In this document: positions 8,294 to 16,915 of the stretch, one piece after another | How positions within the stretch are numbered: the stretch's first letter is position 1 | Layout: each line of letters starts with the position of its first letter | Assembly: GCF_000014685.1 (NCBI RefSeq) | Contig: NC_008321.1 | Span: 4,461,001 to 4,525,000 of the forward strand | DNA length: 64,000 nucleotides | Direction: 5' to 3' | DNA from: Shewanella sp. MR-4 | GTDB taxonomy: Bacteria; Pseudomonadota; Gammaproteobacteria; Enterobacterales; Shewanellaceae | Made by a program: the position numbers and the translations under genes | Notes under the pieces: model-generated | The model's input: the letters and a program-made list of their open reading frames with translations, nothing else | The model's database searches: none | Told to the model about the DNA's origin: nothing

Positions 8294-8848
8294 TTAATGA
8301 GATGGTGCGACAGGCGTCATCTCTATCCCACGAAAGAGCTGATAGCGGTCGATATCATCGTCTAAATATTGGATATTTTGCGTCCATAGCCATGCGCCTT
8401 GGGGCGATTTAGCTTCGAATAACAGTTGGATTAAGGCGGCGCGCGCATTCACGACTCCCTCGCCAAGCAGGGAATAATCGCCATTTTGTTGATATAAACT
8501 AAAGAGTTGCTGCTTTTCCTGCGAGACACCGTCGTAGTAGGTTAACAGTACTTGCTCGCCTTGCTCCCGAAACCACCAAGTCTCGCTGTAGGGAGCACGC
8601 GTACCGACACTTACGGAGAGGATCAACTGGCGCTGATCATGGGAGCAAAAGCCGTTGACGATAACTTGCTTCGGGATTTCCCCCACCTTAGCGGCATTGC
8701 CCTGCCACTGCCCCACCATTTGCGGGCAAAAAGCTTTAAAACTGACCTTAGCGGCTTGCGCAGGAAAGAGAGCTAAGCTGCCCAAGGCGAGTATCAAGAC
8801 ATTTTTTATCAATAGCTTGCCCAGTTTTTGCGGGATGATTAACGCCAT
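8294..8848 (-). CDS. Secreted protein of unknown function
   Basis: A 184-residue protein with an N-terminal signal peptide (NVLILALGSLALFPAQA, cut after AQA). The mature protein contains two Cys (FCPQMVGQW and GFCSHDQ) that may pair, and beta-strand-rich sequence with several Trp and Tyr residues; the FCPQMVGQWQG start recalls lipocalin-like openings where a G-x-W lies on the first strand. I do not recognise a family. It is a single gene, divergent from the S9 peptidase gene. Base composition is back to the normal level here, so it belongs to the core genome to the right of the insert. Confidence 0.65.
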   Translation of the reverse strand: MALIIPQKLGKLLIKNVLILALGSLALFPAQAAKVSFKAFCPQMVGQWQGNAAKVGEIPKQVIVNGFCSHDQRQLILSVSVGTRAPYSETWWFREQGEQVLLTYYDGVSQEKQQLFSLYQQNGDYSLLGEGVVNARAALIQLLFEAKSPQGAWLWTQNIQYLDDDIDRYQLFRGIEMTPVAPSH

Positions 8849-9092
8849 ATTCGAGTCCTATTTCAATCTTCCAATACATTAGCGTTAAAACCCCTTAGCC
8901 ACAAATACACTACGACAGTTTGCGCCATGTCAGTCATACCTCGTCATCAAAATGCGGCCTGTGGTTACAGTTACTTACATAAAAGTCCGTCTCAACCTTC
9001 ACAGACTCAGCTTGATTTCATGCTCGGTTTTTATACTTTGGGGTTTAATGGGAAAAATAACGATAACACTCTGAATGATAAGGAGACATCTA

Positions 9093-11120
9093 GTGAAGAA
9101 GGCAGGAATTATACTGCTGAGTCTGCTAATGCCCCTCAGCACGGCATTTGCAGAAGCCAGCAAACCACTCTCAGTCGAATTACTTTGGCAACTCAAACGC
9201 ATAGGTAGCCCAGTGGTATCCTCCACGGGCGAGCACATTATTGCGCCTGTGACTGAATACGACCTTAAGGAAGACAAGGGCTCAACCCAACTGTGGCGCT
9301 TCGACGGTGAAGGTAAAAATAACCGTGCGATTACCGCCAAAGGCTTAAAAGTCAGCGAGCCAGTATTTTCGCCAGACGGCAAAACCTTAGCTTTTATCAG
9401 CGAACGTAACGATGATGACGCGGGCCAAATTTACCTGTTACCTATGGATGGCCCGGGTGAAGCCAGCAAACTCACGGATATACCCACCGGCGTCAATGGC
9501 ATCAAGTGGGTTGGCAAGCATTTGTATTTTATCAGCAATATCTTCCCTGAGCAGAACTGGGAGCAAATGAAGGCCCAGCTTAAAACAGACAAAGATAATA
9601 AAGTCTCCGCCCGCCAGTGGAATGCGCTGCCCTATTCGCAGTTCGATCATTGGTTAGATGAGCGCCGTCAGGCCCATGTATTTAGGATCCCAGCCACAGG
9701 CGGCGCGGTTGAAGCCGTGACTCAGCCGTTAGGCCATGAACTGCCACGCTCAAGCCAAAGCAGCTCAAGTTATGATATTTCCCCCGATGAACGCTTAATT
9801 GCCTTCAGCACCTATGGTTCGGATAATCGCGTCGACCCTAAGTTAGATCTGTTCCTCGCCACCATTGGCGGCAGCAAGGCTGAAAACATCACTCCAGATA
9901 ACCCAGCGCCGGATCTAAACCCAACATTTAGCCCTAACGGCAATACCCTCGCCTTTACTCGCCAAAAAATCCCCGGATTTTATGCCGATACCGCAAGGTT
10001 GATGCTGATGGATGTGAGCAGTCGCAAACTCACCACGCTCACCGCGGATTGGGATCGCTCAGTGTCTCAATTCGAGTGGACACCCGACAGCAAGGGCTTC
10101 TATGCCAGCATTGATGATGCAGCGACAAACCGTATTTATCATATCGATGCCAAGAGCGGTAAGGCCAAGGCCATCACCCAAGCCACCGACTTTAGCCAGC
10201 CAGCTATCGCTAAAGATGGTCAGTTGATTGCGACCAATCAGAGCTTTTTGTATCCCGCGCGTTTAGTCAGCATCAACCCTCGCAATGGTAAAACCGAGCG
10301 TTTAGAGCAGTTTAACGACGAAATTTTAAAGGATGTCGATTTAGGCACCTATGAGTCGGTCACCTACAAGGGTTATCAGGGCCAAGATATTCAAATGTGG
10401 GTGCACTATCCACCTGGGTTCGATCGCAGCAAGAAGTACCCGCTATTTATGTTGATCCACGGTGGCCCACACAACGCCATTAGCGATGGTTTCCACTTCC
10501 GCTGGAACGCACAAACCTTCGCCTCGTGGGGTTATGTCACCGCCTGGCCAAACTTCCACGGCTCTAGCGGCTTTGGACAAGAGTTTGCCGATGCCATTAA
10601 CCCAGATTGGAAAAACAAATCCCTCGAAGATGTGCTCAAAGCCGCAGACTGGTTTAAGCAACAAAGTTGGATCGATAGCGATCGTATGGTCGCCGGCGGC
10701 GCCAGCTATGGCGGCTACTTAACCTCGATTATTTTAGGTCAGCCGCATCCCTTCAAGGCGCTGCTGATCCACGCAGCGGTGTACGACATGTACTCACAAA
10801 TGTCGGCGGACTTTGCCGTCCACAGCACTCGCTTTGGTAACTACTGGGATAATCCTGAGCTGTATAAAGCCATTTCGCCCCATTACTTTGCCGCCAACTT
10901 TAACACTCCAACCTTAGTCAGCCATGGGCAACTCGATTATCGCGTACCCGTCGGCCAAGGTTTTGAGCTGTTCCGCACCTTGCAAACACGTAATGTCGAA
11001 TCGCGGATGATTTATTTTCCCGATGAAAACCATTGGATCATGAAACCCAACAACTCCATCTATTGGTATAACCAAGTGAAGGATTGGATGACTCATTACG
11101 CTAAGCCCGGTGCGCAATAA
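9093..11120 (+). CDS. S9-family (prolyl oligopeptidase-like) exported peptidase
   Basis: A 675-residue serine peptidase of the dipeptidyl-aminopeptidase/acylaminoacyl-peptidase type. The start is a GTG at 9093 with an AAGGAG Shine-Dalgarno seven bases upstream, giving MKKAGIILLSLLMPLSTAFA, a clear signal peptide; an upstream in-frame ATG at 9075 overlaps that Shine-Dalgarno. The middle is a beta-propeller built of repeats such as PVFSPDGKTLAFIS and PTFSPNGNTLAFTR. The C-terminal alpha/beta-hydrolase domain has the nucleophile in GGASYGGYL, Asp in GQLDYRVP and His in DENHWI. It should cleave short peptides in the periplasm. Single gene with its own terminator. Confidence 0.92.
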   Translation: MKKAGIILLSLLMPLSTAFAEASKPLSVELLWQLKRIGSPVVSSTGEHIIAPVTEYDLKEDKGSTQLWRFDGEGKNNRAITAKGLKVSEPVFSPDGKTLAFISERNDDDAGQIYLLPMDGPGEASKLTDIPTGVNGIKWVGKHLYFISNIFPEQNWEQMKAQLKTDKDNKVSARQWNALPYSQFDHWLDERRQAHVFRIPATGGAVEAVTQPLGHELPRSSQSSSSYDISPDERLIAFSTYGSDNRVDPKLDLFLATIGGSKAENITPDNPAPDLNPTFSPNGNTLAFTRQKIPGFYADTARLMLMDVSSRKLTTLTADWDRSVSQFEWTPDSKGFYASIDDAATNRIYHIDAKSGKAKAITQATDFSQPAIAKDGQLIATNQSFLYPARLVSINPRNGKTERLEQFNDEILKDVDLGTYESVTYKGYQGQDIQMWVHYPPGFDRSKKYPLFMLIHGGPHNAISDGFHFRWNAQTFASWGYVTAWPNFHGSSGFGQEFADAINPDWKNKSLEDVLKAADWFKQQSWIDSDRMVAGGASYGGYLTSIILGQPHPFKALLIHAAVYDMYSQMSADFAVHSTRFGNYWDNPELYKAISPHYFAANFNTPTLVSHGQLDYRVPVGQGFELFRTLQTRNVESRMIYFPDENHWIMKPNNSIYWYNQVKDWMTHYAKPGAQ

Positions 11121-11138
11121 CACCTAGAACAGAAAAAC

Positions 11139-11167
11139 AAAAGGTCTGCACTATGCAGACCTTTTTA
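11139..11167. terminator. Terminator between convergent peptidase genes
   Basis: Stem AAAAGGTCTGCA / TGCAGACCTTTTT with a three-base loop. The A run on the left and T run on the right let it work for both the S9 peptidase (+) and the M16 pair (-). Confidence 0.88.
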
Positions 11168-11194
11168 TTGGGCGAAATACACTAACGCCAGTGG

Positions 11195-12655
11195 TTACTG
11201 ACCAAAACCCACCGCATTAATATCAACGGTTTGCACTTGGCCATACTTGGCCGCGATAGGCGCTATCTTGCTGGCGTTGCCAATCAGCACAAACTGCAGG
11301 TCTTTTTGTGGGAAGTAAGTTTTCACTAACCTTTGGGTTTCTTCTAAGGTTAAGCCGTCCACTTTGGCTTGGAACTCATTGATAAACTTATCATCGAAGC
11401 CGTAGAGATACATGCCAGATAAGAGTCCAGCCAATTGGCCCGAGGTTTCAAACTTAGGCGGGAACTGACCTTTAACATAGGCCTTAGCCGAATCAAGAGT
11501 CGCTTGGTCGACGCCTTTTTCCCATAAACGAGCATAGGTTTTCAGCGCTAAATCAATCGCTTCTTGAGTGGTTTCCGTCTTAGTGAAGGTGCTAATGGTA
11601 AACACGCCCGAGTCGGTATAAGGACTAAAACCGGAGCGCGCGCCATAGGTTAGCCCCGCATTCACCCGCAGCTCATCGTTCAGCCAAGAGGTAAAGCGAC
11701 CACCTAAAATGGTGTTCACTACCGTTAGCCCCACATAGTCTGGGTTATCACGGCTAATGCCTAAACCACCGATAACAAAGGTAGTTTCCATCGCATCTGG
11801 CTTATCCACCAGCAGCACTTTGGCCTCAGTTAACTTAGGTAAACCTTGGTTTAAGTCGGGCTGAACGAGTTTTTCGCTGCCTTTCCACTGACCAAAAGTC
11901 TGGGTTAGCTTGGCCTTCATCGCTGCCACATCAAAATCCCCCACCACAGTTAATGCGGTATTTGCAGGTTGATAGTAGCTTTTGTGGAAGGCGCGCAGCT
12001 GCGACACTGTGACTTGCTCAAGTGACTCGCGATTACCCGATGAGGCATTACCGTAAGGATGGGCACCGAACACCAGTTTATCGAAGTAGCGACCAATCAC
12101 GGCGCGCGGGCTTTCTTTATCCTGCTGTAAACCCGCAATGGCGCGCTGCTTAAGCTTGTCGAATTCTGCTGAATCAAAGTCGGGGCTTAATAGCGCGGCG
12201 CTGAATAGGCCGAGCATGACATCGGTATCTTTCGCCATAAAATCGGCGGCCAGATAACTACCTTCTTTGTCGGCTTCGGCCCCTAAGCTAGCGCCGAGAA
12301 AATCCACTTGCTGCTCAATCTCGGCCTTGGATTTACCCGCCGCGCCAAGGAGTAAACCTTCGGCGGTCATTTGGGCGATACCCGCTGTGGTGTCGTTTAC
12401 CGCCCCGGCACGCACGACCGCGTTTAGGGTGATTAACGGCACTTCGCGCTGTGGCATTAAATACACTGTTAGGCCGTTATCTAGCACTAACTTGTCGTAA
12501 CTTGGCATGGCAAAGCTGCCAGTATCGACTCGTTTTGGTGCCGTGGTGGCGCAGCCGGATAAGGCTAAGCTAGTGCCTAGGGCTAATGCGACCATTAACT
12601 TAGTCGGCTGCAGAGATGATTCTATAAAGGATGATTTAACAAAGGAGAATTTCAT
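11195..12655 (-). CDS. M16-family peptidase-like lipoprotein, lacks catalytic motif
   Basis: A 486-residue protein with a lipobox (LALSGC, acylated Cys near residue 34), so it is a lipoprotein of the cell envelope. It has the fold markers of M16 (insulinase/pitrilysin) peptidases, such as VRAGAVNDTTAGIAQMTAEG and the partner-half motif GGRFTSWLNDELRVNAGLTYG, but the HxxEH zinc motif is missing at the expected place. It follows the active partner gene with a four-base ATGA overlap, so the two are cotranslated. In this family such pairs form heterodimers in which one subunit is catalytic and the other closes the chamber; that is the likely role here. Its last residues are just before a shared terminator. 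Confidence 0.88.
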   Translation of the reverse strand: MKFSFVKSSFIESSLQPTKLMVALALGTSLALSGCATTAPKRVDTGSFAMPSYDKLVLDNGLTVYLMPQREVPLITLNAVVRAGAVNDTTAGIAQMTAEGLLLGAAGKSKAEIEQQVDFLGASLGAEADKEGSYLAADFMAKDTDVMLGLFSAALLSPDFDSAEFDKLKQRAIAGLQQDKESPRAVIGRYFDKLVFGAHPYGNASSGNRESLEQVTVSQLRAFHKSYYQPANTALTVVGDFDVAAMKAKLTQTFGQWKGSEKLVQPDLNQGLPKLTEAKVLLVDKPDAMETTFVIGGLGISRDNPDYVGLTVVNTILGGRFTSWLNDELRVNAGLTYGARSGFSPYTDSGVFTISTFTKTETTQEAIDLALKTYARLWEKGVDQATLDSAKAYVKGQFPPKFETSGQLAGLLSGMYLYGFDDKFINEFQAKVDGLTLEETQRLVKTYFPQKDLQFVLIGNASKIAPIAAKYGQVQTVDINAVGFGQ

Positions 12656-13983
12656 TGATCCGACTCCTCGTTTGCCGCCAATACCGCAACAGTGCGATTC
12701 GATTTGCGTAAATAGGTTTGGGCAACACGTTGGATATCCGCAGGCGTTACCTTGTTATAGGCCTCTGGCGCATTAAATAATTTATCGTAGCTACCAAAAT
12801 ACATTTCATAGGTGCCTATGGTGTTGGCCTTACCATTGATGGTTTCCATCGCACGATAAAAGTCCATCAACTTGATATTTTTGACTTTATCTAGCTCTTG
12901 CTGAGTCACGCCATTGGTCACTATGCTATTAATTTGTTCGATCAGCGCACGCTCTAAGGTGTTAGCATTCACTTCAGGCGTGGCTACGCCCATCACATAG
13001 AACAGGTTAGGATCGACCGACATCGGCATATAGGTCTCGGCTTCGAGCGCGACTTGCTTATCCACCAGCGCTTGATATAAACGCGAGCTATTACCTTGGC
13101 TTAGGATCGAGCTGAGCAGATCCAAGGCATAATAATCGGCATGGGTCGCCGCTGGCACATGGTACGCCAACATTACGTTAGGTGTACTGACCGAGGCTTT
13201 TTGTACGAAGGTACGGCGCTCCCCCTTTTGCAAAGGCTCGACGGTACGCACGGCTTTAGGCGGTGTTTGCGCGGGGATTGGCGCAAAATACTTATCCGCC
13301 AATGCCTTAACTTGAGCCAGCTTTACATCACCGGCAATCACTACGACCGCATTGTTCGGCGCATAGTAGGTTTTATGGTATTGCACTAAATCTTCTAAGG
13401 TCCAAGCGGCAATATCCGACTCATGGCCAATCACAGACCAAGAGTAAGGGTGCGCTAAAAAGGCCACGCCTTTAACTTCGCCTTCGAGGGTATTCCAGTT
13501 GGAGTTTTCAAGCCCAGTCGAACGCTCCGACTGTACTACGCCACGCTCGCTTTCAACCATATCGGGATTGATATCTAAGTTGGCGATACGGTCGGCCTCG
13601 AGGTCGAACATGGTTTCTAGCGCATTAGCTGGGAACCAGTCGGTGTAGACCGTCATATCCTCTGTGGTGTAGGCATTGTTAGCCCCGCCAGCGGCTTCCA
13701 TAGTACGGTCGAACATCTTAGGGCCGTATTTTTTCGAGCCGTTAAACATCATGTGTTCGAAAAAGTGTGAGATACCGGTAATCCCCGGAACTTCGTTGCG
13801 GGAACCGACTTTCCAAAACAGATACATGTTGGCATTGGGAATAGAAGAGTCCTCTAGCACCATGATTTTCATGCCGTTGGCTAGCGTAAAACTCTTGATG
13901 TCTTCTGCCGTTGTGGCCTGTGCTTGGCTTAAGGGATTAAAGAGTCCCATCGCCAACACCAGCGCCGATAGCGTGCGCTTCAT
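12652..13983 (-). CDS. M16-family zinc metallopeptidase, catalytic subunit
   Basis: A 443-residue exported protein (signal peptide MKRTLSALVLAMGLFNPLSQ and on to AQA). The zinc-binding motif HFFEH is intact (about residue 72) with the downstream Glu in a VESERGVVQSERS segment, typical of processing-peptidase-like M16 enzymes. Conserved VPGITGISHFFEHMMFNGS and GDV segments support the family. It probably degrades peptides in the periplasm together with the inactive lipoprotein partner encoded next, whose start overlaps its stop by four bases. Confidence 0.92.
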   Translation of the reverse strand: MKRTLSALVLAMGLFNPLSQAQATTAEDIKSFTLANGMKIMVLEDSSIPNANMYLFWKVGSRNEVPGITGISHFFEHMMFNGSKKYGPKMFDRTMEAAGGANNAYTTEDMTVYTDWFPANALETMFDLEADRIANLDINPDMVESERGVVQSERSTGLENSNWNTLEGEVKGVAFLAHPYSWSVIGHESDIAAWTLEDLVQYHKTYYAPNNAVVVIAGDVKLAQVKALADKYFAPIPAQTPPKAVRTVEPLQKGERRTFVQKASVSTPNVMLAYHVPAATHADYYALDLLSSILSQGNSSRLYQALVDKQVALEAETYMPMSVDPNLFYVMGVATPEVNANTLERALIEQINSIVTNGVTQQELDKVKNIKLMDFYRAMETINGKANTIGTYEMYFGSYDKLFNAPEAYNKVTPADIQRVAQTYLRKSNRTVAVLAANEESDQ

Positions 13984-14120
13984 CTTGTTCGCTCCTTGCT
14001 GTAAAAATCCACATATGAAGGCAAATTGCCTAGCAAATCAAGCGTGGGAAGACCTTCCCACGCCGATTTTTTGTAAGCTCAAGTTATACCGAAAAGCTGA
14101 CGGAATAAGGCTTAAGCGGT

Positions 14121-15518
14121 TTATTGCGCCTTAAGTGCCGTAAGGGCAACCTTGGTCATGGCCTCAACACCAACTTTTAACGCACTTTCATCCACATAGA
14201 AGGCGGGAGAATGGTTACTGGCCGCCGTTTCAGGATCTGTGCCTTTGGGTGTTACCCCGAGGAAGAAAAACATCCCAGGTGACTCTAGGGCATAGAATGA
14301 AAAGTCCTCGGCACCTGTGATTAATCCTGGCTCAATCAGCATCTTATCGCCGACCACACTGGCAAGCACTGGGCGCATACTGGCGACCAATTCAGGATTA
14401 TTCACCACCACGGGATAACCTTGATGGATTTCGGTTGTCGCTGTGGCACCTAAGGTTTTTGCCGATAACTCGGCGATTTCGGCCAAGCGCACCTTAATAT
14501 CGGCACGCATAGGTTGGTCAAAGGTGCGGATGGTGCCAATCAGCTCCACTTCATCGGGAATAATATTCGAGCGAATACCGCCATTGACTGCGCCAAAACT
14601 CACCACGGCGGGCGCTTTGGTAATATCCACCTGACGACTGACAATGGTTTGCACATTGGTAATAATTTGCGCCGCGGCGACAATAGGGTCGACACCATTC
14701 CACGGACGCGAACCATGGGTTTGGCGACCTTTCACTTTGATTGTAAAGGAATCTTCACTCGCCATGGCAGGGCCACTACGCACACCAATCATGCCGCTTG
14801 GCATACTCGAAGTCACATGCATGCCAAACACTTGGTCGGGTTTACGCTTGGCAAACAGCCCTTGTTTTAGCATTAATTCCGCACCGCCCTCTTCACCATC
14901 GGGCGCACCTTCTTCGGCGGGTTGGAAGATAAACATCACATCACCGGCAAGGCTATCTTTGACTTTCGCTAAATTCTCGGCCACCCCCATCAACATAGCC
15001 ACATGGGTATCGTGGCCGCAGGCATGCATCACCCCTACGGTTTGACCGCGATAGGTATCTGTCGCTTTAGAGGCAAAAGGCACATCGACCACTTCGGTCA
15101 CGGGCAAAGCATCCATATCGGCGCGGATCGCAATCAAGGGACCGGGTTTACCGCCCTTTAAGATGCCTACAACGCCAGTATGGGCAATGCCCGTTTGCAC
15201 TTCTAATCCGAGGGATTTCAGATGCTTTTCGATAATCTTGCTGGTGCGAAACTCGCGATTAGATAACTCAGGATGTTGGTGCAAATCACGGCGCCAGTCG
15301 ATCACCTTTTGCTCCACACCCGCCGCCAACTTAGCCGCATCGGGCTGCGCCGCATAGGCAGTGCTTACCCCTGCACCCATTAAGCTCAAGGTGACGATGG
15401 AAGCGAGCAAGCTCTTAGTCAGTTTGGATGAACTCACACCGAGTGAACGGGAATAAGGTGCAAAGGATGTAGCTACAGAGGATGTTGATAACGCGCGCGA
15501 TACCGAGAGTACAGTCAT
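14121..15518 (-). CDS. M20D-family amidohydrolase (exported)
   Basis: A 465-residue metal-dependent amidohydrolase of the IAA-amino-acid-hydrolase/hippuricase/N-acyl-amino-acid group. Metal ligands are visible in MHACGHDTHVAM, in FQPAEEGAPDGEEGGAEL and, near the end, in GAEDFSFYALESPGMFFFLG. Hydrolysis of an N-acyl or N-peptidyl amide bond is expected. The N-terminus is odd: about 34 Ser/Thr-rich residues precede a normal hydrophobic signal core (LLASIVTLSLMGAGVSTAYA), so the true start might lie later than the annotated ATG, or the leader is unusually long. It is divergent from the WYL regulator gene. Confidence 0.88.
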   Translation of the reverse strand: MTVLSVSRALSTSSVATSFAPYSRSLGVSSSKLTKSLLASIVTLSLMGAGVSTAYAAQPDAAKLAAGVEQKVIDWRRDLHQHPELSNREFRTSKIIEKHLKSLGLEVQTGIAHTGVVGILKGGKPGPLIAIRADMDALPVTEVVDVPFASKATDTYRGQTVGVMHACGHDTHVAMLMGVAENLAKVKDSLAGDVMFIFQPAEEGAPDGEEGGAELMLKQGLFAKRKPDQVFGMHVTSSMPSGMIGVRSGPAMASEDSFTIKVKGRQTHGSRPWNGVDPIVAAAQIITNVQTIVSRQVDITKAPAVVSFGAVNGGIRSNIIPDEVELIGTIRTFDQPMRADIKVRLAEIAELSAKTLGATATTEIHQGYPVVVNNPELVASMRPVLASVVGDKMLIEPGLITGAEDFSFYALESPGMFFFLGVTPKGTDPETAASNHSPAFYVDESALKVGVEAMTKVALTALKAQ

Positions 15519-15705
15519 AGCGATAACCTATTGTTGTTTTTATAAGCTATCTAAACTACACGGACATTGAGAAATTGTTAATAGATTTAATAGTAAGGAG
15601 ACATTACGCAGTGAATGTTTTACTACACTCAGTGTAAATCACGCGGCTTGCAAAATATGCCGACAATCCATTGTTGATGGTCTTATGAAATCAAAAGCCG
15701 AGACA

Positions 15706-15721
15706 ATGCGATTACTCGCAT
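15706..15721. promoter_or_regulatory. Secondary palindrome with TGCGA half-sites
   Basis: ATGCGA-TTAC-TCGCAT, six-base arms. It uses the same TGCGA/TCGCA half-site as the operator 50 bases downstream, but with a four-base spacer, so it could be an auxiliary site for the same regulator. Confidence 0.4.
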
Positions 15722-15770
15722 AAGGTGAGTCAGTCGGGATTTTGAAAGATTTTCACACACCATACAAAAC

Positions 15771-15791
15771 CTGCGACAGCTTTTGTCGCAG
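15771..15791. promoter_or_regulatory. Operator-like inverted repeat TGCGA-N9-TCGCA (WYL gene)
   Basis: Sequence CTGCGACAGCTTTTGTCGCA plus G, with arms CTGCGACA / TGTCGCAG. It ends 47 bases before the start codon of the WYL regulator. A second copy with the same half-sites and same nine-base spacer lies 45 bases before the ftsZ-like gene. Most likely the WYL protein's own binding site; inference from position and repetition. Confidence 0.6.
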
Positions 15792-15838
15792 CCTTTGATT
15801 AATATAATGTTATTCCGCTAAACATCGAAAAATTCATC

Positions 15839-16834
15839 ATGCAGCCTAACTTTCAACGCCAAGTGACACTACTGAGCTTAATCCCGCGGGCGCCACGTAA
15901 AATCTCGGTGAACGAATTAGTCGAGCGGCTGGCAAACCGCACGCAGGATATCAGTAAGCGTTCGGTGCAAAGGGATTTAAAGGCCATGTATGAAATGGGC
16001 ACCTTTGGCTTACGCCTCGATGATAGAAACAAGCCCTATGGTTGGTCGATTGAGTCCTGCTGGCGCGGGTTGAACCTAGATCTAATGGACCAACATATGG
16101 CGCTGGCTTTAACCACCTTAAAGCGCAGTGCCAGTCAGTTGATGCCACCACAAAGCTTGCAACAACTACAGCCCTACTTCGACAGGGCCGATCAGGTGCT
16201 GGCTAGCGATCCCGAAAACCCTTGGCTCTATTGGGCGTGCCGAGTCGCACAGCTTCCCGAGCCTTACCCCTTTATCCTGCCGCAGCACCAACCTCAGTCT
16301 TTAGAGGTCATACAGCAAGCGATTTTGGATAAGAAACAAATTCGCTGCGATATCAAAAAATGGATCAATGGCAAAATGCATTGGCTGCATTACAACCCCA
16401 TTAATCCACAAGGTATTTTGATCCGCGATGGGGTGGCGCTACTCGCCTTTACCATTGGCAGCTTTGATAAGCGCCGCCACCACAAACCGATTGGCTTACT
16501 GCGTAACGCGCAGCTATTGCCCAGCGCGGCGGTTAAGAGTGCCGATTTTGATATCAATAAAACCGCACAGGGCTCGCGTGGCGAGAAGATGCGTCTCGAA
16601 CTGCTGCTCTCCGATAAGGCGAGTTTTATCATGCGCGAAGCCAAGTTTAGCGATAACCAGACCATGCAATTACGCGAGGATGGCCGCTTTTATGTAGTCG
16701 CAGAAGTCACTGATACCCCAAAGCTGCGCGCAGCATTGTGGGAAATGGCCGATACCGTGGAGGTGCTGGCACCGGTAAAACTGCGGGAGCACTTTGCCGC
16801 CCTCAGCAAAAAAATGGCGGCGAAATACCGTTAA
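15839..16834 (+). CDS. WYL-domain transcriptional regulator
   Basis: A 331-residue regulator of the HTH-WYL (YafY) type. Residues about 1-75 are a DeoR-like winged helix (VTLLSLIPRAPRKISVNELV, then SKRSVQRDLKAM as recognition helix). The middle holds a WYL/Sm-like fold (HYNPINPQGILIRDGVALLA), in which the eponymous WYL triad is not literal, and the C-terminus is a WCX-like extension (RLELLLSDKASF, ending in LREHFAALSKKM). WYL regulators such as DriD and PafBC sense single-stranded DNA, and BrxR and CapW control phage-defence genes. No clear Shine-Dalgarno precedes the ATG. It is followed 81 bases later by a second ftsZ, and both genes carry the same operator-like repeat, so the regulator probably controls itself and that gene. 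Confidence 0.85.
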   Translation: MQPNFQRQVTLLSLIPRAPRKISVNELVERLANRTQDISKRSVQRDLKAMYEMGTFGLRLDDRNKPYGWSIESCWRGLNLDLMDQHMALALTTLKRSASQLMPPQSLQQLQPYFDRADQVLASDPENPWLYWACRVAQLPEPYPFILPQHQPQSLEVIQQAILDKKQIRCDIKKWINGKMHWLHYNPINPQGILIRDGVALLAFTIGSFDKRRHHKPIGLLRNAQLLPSAAVKSADFDINKTAQGSRGEKMRLELLLSDKASFIMREAKFSDNQTMQLREDGRFYVVAEVTDTPKLRAALWEMADTVEVLAPVKLREHFAALSKKMAAKYR

Positions 16835-16851
16835 ACTGTTTATCGCATTGA

Positions 16852-16870
16852 TGCGACAAGCTGAGTCGCA
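16852..16870. promoter_or_regulatory. Operator-like inverted repeat TGCGA-N9-TCGCA (ftsZ-like gene)
   Basis: Sequence TGCGACAAGCTGAGTCGCA. It ends 45 bases before the ftsZ-like start and shares half-sites and spacer length with the repeat in front of the WYL gene. A further TCGCAT half-site at 16843-16848 forms an overlapping palindrome with ATGCGA at 16851-16856. Confidence 0.6.
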
Positions 16871-16915
16871 ACTCAAGGTTAGTCTTGCTTTACCATTGCT
16901 AACTGTGAGAGTGCT

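Larger units (their letters stand above)
15519..15838. promoter_or_regulatory. Divergent control region between M20D and WYL genes
   Basis: A 320-base region without a gene. It carries two palindromes built on TGCGA/TCGCA half-sites: ATGCGA-TTAC-TCGCAT at 15706-15721 and a larger operator at 15771-15791. The rest is AT-rich and probably holds the promoters of both divergent genes; no confident -35/-10 pair was picked. Confidence 0.55.

Noticed and set aside
8927..9208. Plus-strand frame overlapping the start of the S9 peptidase gene
   Set aside because: No known domain and it overlaps the Shine-Dalgarno and signal peptide coding part of a well-supported gene.
13676..14134. Plus-strand frame of 152 residues
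   Set aside because: Antisense of the M16 peptidase start and the spacer; no family signal.
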